DNA of 64,000 nt, taken from positions 62,001 through 126,000 of the forward strand of contig JACKEB010000015.1 of NCBI GenBank assembly GCA_020633205.1, in the 5' to 3' direction. The position numbers were made by a program, and so were the translations under genes. Source of the stretch: Polyangiaceae bacterium. GTDB lineage: Bacteria; Myxococcota_A; Polyangia; Polyangiales; Polyangiaceae. The notes under the pieces are model-generated. The model worked only from the letters and a program-made list of their open reading frames with translations, did not search any database and was not told where the DNA came from. Shown here piece after piece: positions 35,464 through 43,881 of the stretch. Numbering within the stretch: position 1 is the stretch's first letter; every line of letters begins with the position of its first letter.

Positions 35464-36519
35464 ATGGGTGTTTTCCACAGCGGCAGCATAACGCAAAGAT
35501 CGACGAACACTGCAGCAGACTTGGGGCCCCAAGGGGCTCCGTCTGGCTCTGAAGAGCAGCGCGCGGTTGGGCATCGCTTGAAGATCGTGGAACGCGAAAT
35601 CGAGCTCGAGGCGGCGGATGACTACCTGATTGGCGCCACCAGCTTCGAGCCGCTCGGGGAGGTGCGCGCGACGTTGCTCATCCACGGTGCGACCGCCGTG
35701 CCCCAGACGTACTACGCCAAGTTCGCGCGCTTCGCCGCAGCGGAGGGTTTCCGTGTGGTGACATACGACTACCGTGGCATCGGTCGTTCGCGACCGGGCA
35801 CCTTGGTCGGCTTTGACGCCTCGATGCACGACTGGGCCGAGCTTGACGCGCGCGCGGCGATCCAGTGGGCCAAGGCCCAGGGGGGCGCGCTCTTTGGCAT
35901 CGGTCACAGCTTTGGCGGGCAACTGCTGGGACTGATCGACGAGAGCCACGAAGTGGACGCGATGCTGCTGGTCGGCGCGCAGCTCGGGTACTTCGGACAC
36001 TGGGAGCTGCTCGGCCGTGCAAAGCTTGGGCTGGTCTGGCACTTGCTGGTGCCCACCACGACCAACGTCTTTGGCTTCTGGCCGGCACAGCTCGGCTTGG
36101 GGGTCGACCTACCGAAGGGGGTAGCTGAGGAGTGGGCCCGCTGGTGTCGCACCCCAGGATATTTCCTTGGAGAAAATCAAGGCGCCCGTGAGCGCTTTGC
36201 TCGCTTCCGCGCGCCTACCCGCCTGTACACCTTTTCCGATGACGATTTCGCTCCGCGGAGAGCCGTGGGAGCGCTGTCGCGGGTGATTGGGAGCCGCCCC
36301 GACTGGGTGCATTTGCGCCCGCGCGACTTGGGCGTGGAGGAAGTCGGACACTTCGGCTTCTTCAAGCCTCGCTTCAGCGAGACCCTTTGGCGCGATGCGT
36401 TGGACTACTTCTCGTCGCAGCTGAGTGGGGCCGCGACGACCCTGCTCCAAGGGCGGCGCAAAGGCATGGAACTCGACTGGGCTGGAGTCCTAGCCGACCT
36501 CAACTTCGGCCGGAGCTAG
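35464..36519 (+). CDS. Alpha/beta hydrolase
   Basis: 351 residues. GGAGG five bases before ATG 35464 supports the start, although homology probably begins near residue 39. Oxyanion-side LLIHGATAVPQTYY, nucleophile elbow GHSFGG (near 146-151) and a C-terminal VGHFGFF histidine give the catalytic set. Length and YDYRGIGRSRPG resemble serine aminopeptidase/esterase-type hydrolases. Probably cytoplasmic; regulated by the divergent LysR. Confidence 0.85.
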   Translation: MGVFHSGSITQRSTNTAADLGPQGAPSGSEEQRAVGHRLKIVEREIELEAADDYLIGATSFEPLGEVRATLLIHGATAVPQTYYAKFARFAAAEGFRVVTYDYRGIGRSRPGTLVGFDASMHDWAELDARAAIQWAKAQGGALFGIGHSFGGQLLGLIDESHEVDAMLLVGAQLGYFGHWELLGRAKLGLVWHLLVPTTTNVFGFWPAQLGLGVDLPKGVAEEWARWCRTPGYFLGENQGARERFARFRAPTRLYTFSDDDFAPRRAVGALSRVIGSRPDWVHLRPRDLGVEEVGHFGFFKPRFSETLWRDALDYFSSQLSGAATTLLQGRRKGMELDWAGVLADLNFGRS

Positions 36520-36520
36520 C

Positions 36521-36748
36521 TCACGTCGGCGGGCGCTCGGAGCGCTGAGGTAGCCAGTCACCGTCTGGTAGCAGGCGACCATCAGGCATTTTTCCCTGGG
36601 AGGCGAGCTTGTACCGCTCGCAGCGCTCGAAGCGTGAGTTGCAGTACTGGTGCTGAAAGACGCGCAACGCCGCCCGATTCTGGAACTCCGCGAACATCGG
36701 ACAACGCTTCGCGTTAGGGCAGCTCTCACGCTCGGGGCGGTCGTTCAT
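36521..36748 (-). CDS. Small Cys-rich protein, conserved in myxobacteria
   Basis: 75 residues with cysteines spaced C-x5-C (CPNAKRC), then YCNSRFERCERY, and the end LLPDGDWLPQRS. In my recollection tiny proteins of this pattern recur in Myxococcota genomes. Four cysteines suggest metal binding, possibly a small Zn or Fe-S site. It ends 1 bp after the hydrolase stop, convergent. Confidence 0.6.
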   Translation of the reverse strand: MNDRPERESCPNAKRCPMFAEFQNRAALRVFQHQYCNSRFERCERYKLASQGKMPDGRLLPDGDWLPQRSERPPT

Positions 36749-36845
36749 CGGGGTCCTTGCTGGAGCGCATGCTCCGATCGTTCAAACGGGTGGTGGCAGC
36801 CATGCTTGAGGCTCTTTGAGGCTCCGCGTGTGGTACAGATCCGCG

Positions 36846-39650
36846 ATGGCTGCTCGGGCATATCTTCGTGGTAATAACCTCCCTCGCTTATCGGACCGAA
36901 ACTGCAATTCGTCCAGTTCACGCCGATCTCACCTCAGGCTGAGACGTAGCTTGGGCTTCGGCACGCTGCTGGCTGCCGTGGCGTTGCTCGGAGGTGGGTG
37001 CGGAGAGGACGAAGCGGTCAACGGGGGCGGGAGCAGCGGTCCGCCTGCCGGCTCGCCCTTTGCGGCGAATCGTGAGCCCGACGAGGTGACCAAGCGGCCA
37101 GGCATCTCGAAGCCTGTGGAGATCGTCACCGACGAGTTCGGTGTGCCGCATATCTTCGCGGAAAACGAGAAGGACGCGATCTACGCCAACGGCTACATCC
37201 ACGCTCGGGATCGCCTGTTTCTGATGGATGCGTTCCGCATGCTCGGGCAGGGCAGGGTTGCGGAGCGCATCGGCGACGCCGGCCTACCCTTCGACCTGAC
37301 CTTCCGCGCCACGTTCATGACCGCGGACGGAGAGCAAGTGGCCGACGCGGTGGTAGCTCAGCTCCCTGCGGAGACCATCGCCCTCCTGGAGGCCTACTCC
37401 GCTGGCGTGAATGCCTATTTGGCTGAGCTCCGCGAGGGCAAGTATCAGCTGCCCCCGAGCTACGGCACGGCGCTACTCAAAGACGTGACTCCCGCGGACA
37501 TCGACGAGTGGCTGCCGCGGGATACGATTGCGGTGGCGCGCGTCATGGAGTGGCAGCTCACCGACGGCGGAGGTGATTTCGATCAGTATGTCGCCGAGCG
37601 GATCCAGAAGCTGCCGCCGGACCTATTTGCTGATCTGGTTCGCTTCCAGCCGAGCGACCCCACGGTGATCTTGCCGAACTGGTTCGGCTCGGCGCAGAAG
37701 GTGACTCCCAAGGAGCCCAGCCTGCTCGGGCTCAACCCCAAGGATCCCAAGCACCTCGCGGCTTACGCCAAAGCGCAGAAGAGCCTGGCCGGGATCGACT
37801 TCAGCAAGATCACTCACCACGACTCTCCGCTCTTGGGTGGCGGGATCGAGCGCGACTCTATCGGCTCCAATAACTGGGTGATCGGGGGAGAGCACACGGA
37901 GAGCGGATACCCGATCATCGCGAACGATCCTCACCTGGCGTTCGTTCAGCCCGCTCAGTTTCATCACGCGCAGATCGACACCGCGCTCTACGGTGGCGAT
38001 ACCGGCACCAGCGCGATTGGTATCAGCGTCGCCGGTGTCTCTGGCATCGTGATCGGGCACACCCAGAACGTGGCCTGGGGTGGCACCGTCGTTGGCTGGG
38101 ATGTGACGGATATCTACGTGGAAACTTTGAATGACGCGGGTGACGCCGTGTTGTTCAACGGGGAGTACGTCCCGATCAAGCGCTACGAGCAGACGTTCAA
38201 GGTCGGCGTCGGTGCCGCAGCCCACGAGGAAACGGACGTCATCGAGTACGTGCCTCATCACGGCCCGATCCTCGGAGGCTCCAAGGGAAACGGCAAGGCG
38301 CTGTCCATCAAGTGGACCGGTCGCATGCTGGACAACGAGGTCAAAGGCGTGATCGGCCTGCTCTACTCCAAGAGCGTCGATGACTGGGCTGCCGCTCTCG
38401 ACAACATGAGTGTGCTTGCGCAGAACTGGAATGGCGCAGACACCGCCGGCAACACCGCCTACCACCCCCATGCGTTGGTCCCCGTGCGCAAGAGCGTGAG
38501 CGGCGACTGCGCCCCCTACAAGCCGATGGACGGCACTGGCCCGTGCGAGTGGGAAGGCTTCATCCCAGATGATCGCATCCCCCAGAACAAGAACCGCGAA
38601 AACGGCTGGCTGGTCACGGCGAACAACGACGTGGCAGGCACGTTGCAAGACAACGACCCCACCAACGACCCGCAGTACTTGGTGGCGGAGCGCGCGATTG
38701 GTTTCCGCGCGGGACGCATCACGCAGTTGATCGAGGAGCAGATCGCCTCGGGCAAGAAGTTCACGCTGGACGATATGCAGAGGATCCAGGCGGACAACTT
38801 GAGCCTCGAGGCAGAGCGCATGCGCGACTTCCTGCTCGCCGCAGCGGACGCGCTGCCTGCGCGGGTGACGGAGCTGAACCTGACGGATGCCATCGAGCGC
38901 CTGCGCAACTGGAAGCTGACCACGCCGAGCGGTGTCGATGCTGATTACCGCACGGATTCCGGTCCGAGCGCTGAGGAAATCGACGAGAGCGTCGCCTCGA
39001 GCATCTTCTTCGCGTGGCTACCTCGCTTCCGCAACGCGGTGTTCGACGACGAGCTGGGGGAGTACGACACCTCCCTGGGCTCCACCGATAAGGCACGCGC
39101 GATGTTCAACCTGCTGGAGCATCCGGATCTCACCGCCACCGGCACCTCGCTCTTCGACGACGTAACGACGACGGACGTGGTGGAGACCAAGGACGAGCTG
39201 ATGCTCCAGGCGATGGCCGACGCGCTGACGTTCCTGGCCGGGAAGAACGCCTTCAACTCCAGCGACATGACCACCTGGCGCTGGGGTCAGCTCCACGGCA
39301 TGCAGATTAAGGACCTGTTCGGTCTGTTCTCAGGAACCGCGTTCATCACCCGCGGTCCGTATCCGCGGGGAGGCAGCAACTACACCGTGGACGTCGCCGG
39401 GCAAGGCGGCAGCACGACCAACTTCATCTATGGCAGCGGCCCGCAGATGCGCTTCGTGGCGGAGCTCCGTCCCGATGGCATCGTGAGCCGGAACGCGCTC
39501 CCCGGCGGTCAATCTGACGACCCAGAGTCCAAGCACTACGAAGACTTGCTCAAGATGTGGCTGCGAAACGAGAGCTTCCCCTACTACTTCAAGCCGGAAG
39601 ACGTCGCGCAGCACATGGAGACGTACGAGCTGTTCTCCCCCGCAAAGTAG
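36846..39650 (+). CDS. Penicillin-acylase-family lipoprotein (Ntn hydrolase)
   Basis: 934 residues from ATG 36846. The leader ends LLGGGC (Cys52), a lipobox after an unusually long N-region. The alpha subunit (about 75-300) contains YANGYIHARDRLFLMDAFRM, typical of the family. The autocatalytic junction is GSNNWVIGG with Ser341 as nucleophile. The beta subunit follows with PHLAFVQPA and an oxyanion region VAGVSGIVIGHTQNVAWG. Family members hydrolyse beta-lactam side chains or acyl-homoserine lactones, so quorum-signal degradation is one possibility. It is stand-alone and followed by a hairpin. Confidence 0.85.
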   Translation: MAARAYLRGNNLPRLSDRNCNSSSSRRSHLRLRRSLGFGTLLAAVALLGGGCGEDEAVNGGGSSGPPAGSPFAANREPDEVTKRPGISKPVEIVTDEFGVPHIFAENEKDAIYANGYIHARDRLFLMDAFRMLGQGRVAERIGDAGLPFDLTFRATFMTADGEQVADAVVAQLPAETIALLEAYSAGVNAYLAELREGKYQLPPSYGTALLKDVTPADIDEWLPRDTIAVARVMEWQLTDGGGDFDQYVAERIQKLPPDLFADLVRFQPSDPTVILPNWFGSAQKVTPKEPSLLGLNPKDPKHLAAYAKAQKSLAGIDFSKITHHDSPLLGGGIERDSIGSNNWVIGGEHTESGYPIIANDPHLAFVQPAQFHHAQIDTALYGGDTGTSAIGISVAGVSGIVIGHTQNVAWGGTVVGWDVTDIYVETLNDAGDAVLFNGEYVPIKRYEQTFKVGVGAAAHEETDVIEYVPHHGPILGGSKGNGKALSIKWTGRMLDNEVKGVIGLLYSKSVDDWAAALDNMSVLAQNWNGADTAGNTAYHPHALVPVRKSVSGDCAPYKPMDGTGPCEWEGFIPDDRIPQNKNRENGWLVTANNDVAGTLQDNDPTNDPQYLVAERAIGFRAGRITQLIEEQIASGKKFTLDDMQRIQADNLSLEAERMRDFLLAAADALPARVTELNLTDAIERLRNWKLTTPSGVDADYRTDSGPSAEEIDESVASSIFFAWLPRFRNAVFDDELGEYDTSLGSTDKARAMFNLLEHPDLTATGTSLFDDVTTTDVVETKDELMLQAMADALTFLAGKNAFNSSDMTTWRWGQLHGMQIKDLFGLFSGTAFITRGPYPRGGSNYTVDVAGQGGSTTNFIYGSGPQMRFVAELRPDGIVSRNALPGGQSDDPESKHYEDLLKMWLRNESFPYYFKPEDVAQHMETYELFSPAK

Positions 39651-39665
39651 CCCACGGTTACTCAA

Positions 39666-39708
39666 CGTTTGGGGGTGAGGAACGACGTCGCGCTCTCACC
39701 CCCAAACG
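39666..39708. terminator. Bidirectional hairpin made of two inverted CTCACCCCCAAA words
   Basis: CGTTTGGGGGTGAG (39666-39679) and CTCACCCCCAAACG (39695-39708) are exact reverse complements, giving a 14-bp stem with a 15-base loop. It lies between the convergent acylase and kinase genes, so a bidirectional terminator is likely. A T-run is lacking. Confidence 0.6.
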
Positions 39709-39725
39709 ATCAGCGGCTGAAGGCT

Positions 39726-41762
39726 TCAGCTACGGGGCGGGTCGCTTCCAGCCTTCTTGCTGACCTGCAGGCGCCCGCTGTGACGCTCGGCGGCTTTCAT
39801 CTTCGCGCTGGTGCGCTCACCGCTCGAGGAGACGGGCGCAGCCGCGCGCATCTTTCCCGACGATGATCGGCTGTCGGGGACCAACGCCCGCAAGCGCCAC
39901 AGCCTGACCAGCAGCTGCCGCTCCACCTCTGCGATGCTGTCGAGCGCCGGGCCAACCAGCGCCACCGGCAAGACCACGCAGAGCAGGCTCCCGAGCGCGA
40001 TGAACCCGAGCACAACGGGCTTCGTCATCCGCAAAGTTTCCGAACGGATAATCAGTGCGTCGCCGGTAAACTCGTGGGTCACCGGCAGGTAGCCGAGTTG
40101 CCCCACGGCGATGGTACCCGCCAGAGCGAGACAGCCAATGCCTGCCAAGAGCACGCGCACGCTGGAACCCGAGCGGGCATTCACCGTGGAGACGAAGGCC
40201 AGCGCGACCAACAGCGTGGGCACGAAGAGCAACGGCCCGACGAACAGCGCGAAGCTCGCTGCGAGCGCCGCGACCAGGAAGGTGCTGAAGGCGTAGTTCC
40301 AGCGCGAGTTCCAGCCACGTTCCCCCGCCCGCCAGACGTAGAGCGAGGTCAGGCTGATCAACACCGCAGGCGGAGCGAGCACCCAGTATTCTCGCACCCC
40401 GCTCGCAAGCCACAGGAGCAGCGCGGACGAGGCCAGCATGAAGAGCGGCGCCGAGCGCCGAGCGCTGATGCGACGCTGGCGAACTTGCGCCTTGTTCACC
40501 TGCTCGGTGACTTCCGGCGGCGCCTCTCGGGCGGGCGCCATGAGCAGCGCGAGCATGGTCTCGGTGGCCTCGGGTTGATCTGGGTCGAGCACCAGAGCGG
40601 TGTTCAGGCGCCTCAGCGCGACCGCCCGGGCTTCCTCCACGCCTCCTGGATGCGTGCCAACCATCGCAATCCGCGCGGCAATGCGCTCCTTCTGCGCGGC
40701 CTCGCGCCGACGCTCACGTTCGGCGTCGTCGTGGATGATCTTCTCCAGCTCTTTGACCAGCTCGCCGGCGTGCTTGAAGCGCATGCGGGACTCGAGCTGC
40801 GTCGCACGAACACACAGCTCGTCCAGTGGCTCGGAGATGCGCGCGTTGGGCGCTCGCTCGCTGGGCCTGCGATCGGTCATGCGCAGCGTCGAGTCGAGCA
40901 GCTCCTCCGTGGTGTCTCCCAGGTTCATGCGGTCGAGGGTCAACACTTCGAAGAGGATCGTGCCCAGGGCGTACACGTCCGCGGCGGGAGTGACCTCCGC
41001 GCTGCGCCCGAGGGCTTGCTCCGGTGGCATGTAGCCGGGCGAGCCGAGCTGAACACCGACGCCCGTGTCGTCGGGGCGTGGCGGCTCGCTCTCCATGCCG
41101 ACGCCGCTCCAGCGGATCTCGTCTTCAGGGTCGAGGATCTTCGCGACGCCCCAGTCGATGACGTACACCTCGCCGAAGTCGCCGACGATGATGTTCGAGG
41201 GCTTGAGGTCGCGATGTACGACGCCCCGGCTGTGCGCGAACGCAACGGCCTGACACGCTGCAGCGAAGACCGCGAGTAGTTTGCTACGCGGAAAGTCGCG
41301 CTCGGTGCCGAGGTCGCTCTGGCGAAGCTTGGTGATGACGTCGGCCAAGGTCTTGCCGTGCACGCGCTTCATCACGAAGTACGGCACGCCCGCCTTGGTC
41401 TGGGAGATCTCGTGTACCGGAACAATCGAGGGGTGCTCGAGTTGTGCCTGGATCAAACACTCCCGCTCGAAGCGTCGACGGAGCTCCGGCTTCTTCGCAG
41501 TGCGGAGCGTCATCGTCTTCACTGCGACGGTGCGACCAGCGACGCAGTCGTGGCAGAGCCGCACCTCGCCCATGGCTCCCTTGCCTAACAGCCGGCCAAC
41601 CTTGTACCGGCCGTCGAGCCAACTGTTAGTCTCGGGTTCGACGAGGGGCGTTGGGGTGTGCGTGGACGCGTGCGAGTCCGGCAGGTCCGTCGGCGTGATG
41701 GGTCGCACCACTTGCCGGTTTCGGAACTGAACTCGGAGGTCAGAAGACGAGTCGTGCCGCAC
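39726..41762 (-). CDS. Membrane Ser/Thr protein kinase (Hanks type)
   Basis: 678 residues, GTG start at 41762. Kinase domain at about 52-330: glycine loop LLGKGAMGEV, Lys82 in VAVKTM, HRDLKPSN (183-190) and DWG (203-205) in place of DFG, then APE-like MPPEQALG. A helical linker leads to a C-terminal half with about six transmembrane segments (450-625). A cytoplasmic tail is rich in Ser. The DWG variant is frequent in bacterial kinases. The C-terminal membrane module is likely a sensor, with unknown stimulus. Confidence 0.9.
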   Translation of the reverse strand: MRHDSSSDLRVQFRNRQVVRPITPTDLPDSHASTHTPTPLVEPETNSWLDGRYKVGRLLGKGAMGEVRLCHDCVAGRTVAVKTMTLRTAKKPELRRRFERECLIQAQLEHPSIVPVHEISQTKAGVPYFVMKRVHGKTLADVITKLRQSDLGTERDFPRSKLLAVFAAACQAVAFAHSRGVVHRDLKPSNIIVGDFGEVYVIDWGVAKILDPEDEIRWSGVGMESEPPRPDDTGVGVQLGSPGYMPPEQALGRSAEVTPAADVYALGTILFEVLTLDRMNLGDTTEELLDSTLRMTDRRPSERAPNARISEPLDELCVRATQLESRMRFKHAGELVKELEKIIHDDAERERRREAAQKERIAARIAMVGTHPGGVEEARAVALRRLNTALVLDPDQPEATETMLALLMAPAREAPPEVTEQVNKAQVRQRRISARRSAPLFMLASSALLLWLASGVREYWVLAPPAVLISLTSLYVWRAGERGWNSRWNYAFSTFLVAALAASFALFVGPLLFVPTLLVALAFVSTVNARSGSSVRVLLAGIGCLALAGTIAVGQLGYLPVTHEFTGDALIIRSETLRMTKPVVLGFIALGSLLCVVLPVALVGPALDSIAEVERQLLVRLWRLRALVPDSRSSSGKMRAAAPVSSSGERTSAKMKAAERHSGRLQVSKKAGSDPPRS

Positions 41763-41877
41763 CAGTCGTCGATCTTAGCTCCAAGCCCTGAGTCAGCGCG
41801 GGCACTTTTCCGTTTCGCCTTGGATCGGCCTTAACGGGTGGGCGCAGGTGGGTGGATCGGGGGGCAGCAGGCACGCA

Positions 41878-41896
41878 TTTGACTCACTGGGTCAAA
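41878..41896. promoter_or_regulatory. Inverted repeat in the divergent kinase/oxygenase region
   Basis: TTTGAC and GTCAAA flank TCACTGG, a perfect 6-bp inverted repeat. It lies 107 bp before the oxygenase start. A regulator site is possible. Confidence 0.35.
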
Positions 41897-42002
41897 CCCG
41901 CGCGGATAGCGATTATCGGGATGGAAACACGCGTTGCGAGAACGCGACTCGCTGGTCTGGCTTTGCCGGGAACCGTCGTCACTTTCGTTGGTAGCATGCG
42001 GC

Positions 42003-42872
42003 ATGGGCGGGTTTCAGCTACGACACCATTTCCGTGCCAAGCAACAGGCGGCGGTGGAAGCGGACCAATTGGTCGGGGCCGAGCTCGAGCGCCGCGTGCA
42101 TGGCGGCGACCTCGTCGTGTTCCAGCGGAACGAACTCACCGCCGAGCTCGTGGCGCGCGTACGCGCTGAGATACGCAGCTGCTTCCCAGAACTGGAAACG
42201 AACTGGGATGACTTGAGCCTGTGGCCGTGTCGTCTGCTCGAGTTCGACAAGCTGGCTCAGGTGCGTGAGGGCTTGTACTCCGATCCGAAGCTCCACCAAC
42301 TTGCCGCGCGGATTATTGCATCGGCCGGTTTCGATCCAGTCACGTGTGTGGATGCGCCTCGGCTACGCGTGATCAATCACGAAGCCGAGCAGCTCCCTGA
42401 GGCGGCGCCGCTCTTCGTGGTGCATCGGGATACTTGGTACGCCTGCCCGGAGTCGCAGATCAACTGGTGGATCCCCATCTTCAAGACTCCCGTTGAGCAG
42501 GCGTTTGCGTTCTACCCGGAGCACTTCGATCGAGAGGTCGCAAACACCTCCAAGAGCTTCGACTACGAAGACTGGATGAAGCGCGTCGGTTGGCACGGGC
42601 GGACGGCCCTGGACGACTACCCAGCGCCTACCCGCTATGAGCCTGAGACCAAGCCGTTGCGCTTCGACTTCGAGGCGGGGGACCTCTTGCTCTTCTCGGC
42701 GGCTCACCTTCACCGCACCCTGCCGAACCCCGTGGCGGGGTCGAGCCGTGTGAGTTTAGACTTCCGCACGGTAACGCCCGGCGTGCGTGGCGCACGGAAC
42801 GTCGACAATGGCTCCGGGGGCGCCCTCGAGCGGGTGCGGCGGGAGTTCGTGCCGCTGCGTTATTTGGTTTGA
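42003..42872 (+). CDS. 2OG-Fe(II) dioxygenase (phytanoyl-CoA hydroxylase-like)
   Basis: 289 residues from MGGFQLRHHF at 42003. The iron-binding HxD is HRDTWY (near residue 143), and the distal His and 2-oxoglutarate Arg are in AHLHRTLPN and SRVSLDFR. Spacing fits the PhyH/ectoine-hydroxylase group, which hydroxylates small molecules. It is convergent with the NadR-like gene, 19 bp apart. It may act on the product of that operon, but it is transcribed separately. Confidence 0.8.
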   Translation: MGGFQLRHHFRAKQQAAVEADQLVGAELERRVHGGDLVVFQRNELTAELVARVRAEIRSCFPELETNWDDLSLWPCRLLEFDKLAQVREGLYSDPKLHQLAARIIASAGFDPVTCVDAPRLRVINHEAEQLPEAAPLFVVHRDTWYACPESQINWWIPIFKTPVEQAFAFYPEHFDREVANTSKSFDYEDWMKRVGWHGRTALDDYPAPTRYEPETKPLRFDFEAGDLLLFSAAHLHRTLPNPVAGSSRVSLDFRTVTPGVRGARNVDNGSGGALERVRREFVPLRYLV

Positions 42873-42891
42873 GCGCTACTTGGTATGAGCA

Positions 42892-43881
42892 CTAGACAGT
42901 AGAGTTGGATGTCCAGGGTAGGGCACGCTGGATGGCCTCGACTGCGGTTTGAAAGCGTGCTTCCCAGTCGCCGTGGAGTGTGACCACTTGCGTTTCGTCC
43001 AACAGCGCGCGGCGCAGTAGATCCTGGTAGGGCGCTCGAGTCGTTTCCGCGACCCGATGGCTATCGCTCACGAAAGGCACGTCGGCAGCGCACACCAGCG
43101 TCAGGGCGTAACGTCGGCTACTAGCGAGCTCCTGGATTTGGGGGTGAGGTGCCTTGAAGAGCAACTCGTGCCAGAGCGCGGTGGTGGTGGCGCACGTATC
43201 GCAGATGAGGAGGCGGTTCGCGTGGCGAGCTAGGCTGTCTTCGCTGGCGAGCTGGCCCTTGGCGAAGTCTTGCAGCAGCTCGGGGGTGAGCTCGCGCGCG
43301 GGCTCGGCGCGAAGCATGCTCTCCGCGAACTCGGGGACTGCGCGCGTTTTGAAGTGTTCGGCGAGGCGCCTCGCCAGCTGACTCTTCCCGGTAGACTCAG
43401 CGCCCATCAGCCGAACACGCGCCGCGAAGTGCGCGCGAACGGGGGCAGGGAGGTACTCCCAGTGCTGCCACGGCGCCTTGCGGATGGCGGTGCCTGAAAT
43501 TGGGAGCGCGCTCCGCCAACCATCGAGAGGAATGAAGCGCGCGCCGAGCTCCGCCGCCAGGCGGCCGCCGTAGGGCTCCGAGGCGACGACGTAGTCTGGA
43601 GGGCGCCCGAGGCAACGCAGCAGGCTCTGCCGCCAGATCTGCCAAAAGTCTGGGCGTTGGGGGGTTGGCTCCTGCGGGTTCAGGTCGCGCAGGGTGAGGA
43701 CCTCGCTGCTCGGGCACAATTCGCGCAGCCACGCTGCGCGCAGCGCGACGGGGATCGATTCCTCGGGGATTTCTTCGACGACGACCCGCGCCTTTCCAGC
43801 GAAGCGCTGCGCGAACTCGATCAGGTGCAGGTGACCCGCGTGAGGGGGCAGGAACTTCCCAAGTACCAGTGCCTCAGCCAT
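42892..43881 (-). CDS. nadR: NadR-like NMN adenylyltransferase / ribosylnicotinamide kinase
   Basis: 329 residues. The nucleotidyltransferase half has GKFLPPHAGH (8-17) with HxGH, and ISGTAIR. The kinase half has the P-loop GAESTGKS (about 161-168). This is the bifunctional NadR layout without its N-terminal repressor domain, as in Haemophilus. NMN becomes NAD, and nicotinamide riboside becomes NMN. Its start overlaps the synthetase end by 8 bp, so it is translationally coupled in a biosynthetic operon. Whether it serves cofactor supply or builds part of the product is open. Confidence 0.85.
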   Translation of the reverse strand: MAEALVLGKFLPPHAGHLHLIEFAQRFAGKARVVVEEIPEESIPVALRAAWLRELCPSSEVLTLRDLNPQEPTPQRPDFWQIWRQSLLRCLGRPPDYVVASEPYGGRLAAELGARFIPLDGWRSALPISGTAIRKAPWQHWEYLPAPVRAHFAARVRLMGAESTGKSQLARRLAEHFKTRAVPEFAESMLRAEPARELTPELLQDFAKGQLASEDSLARHANRLLICDTCATTTALWHELLFKAPHPQIQELASSRRYALTLVCAADVPFVSDSHRVAETTRAPYQDLLRRALLDETQVVTLHGDWEARFQTAVEAIQRALPWTSNSTV

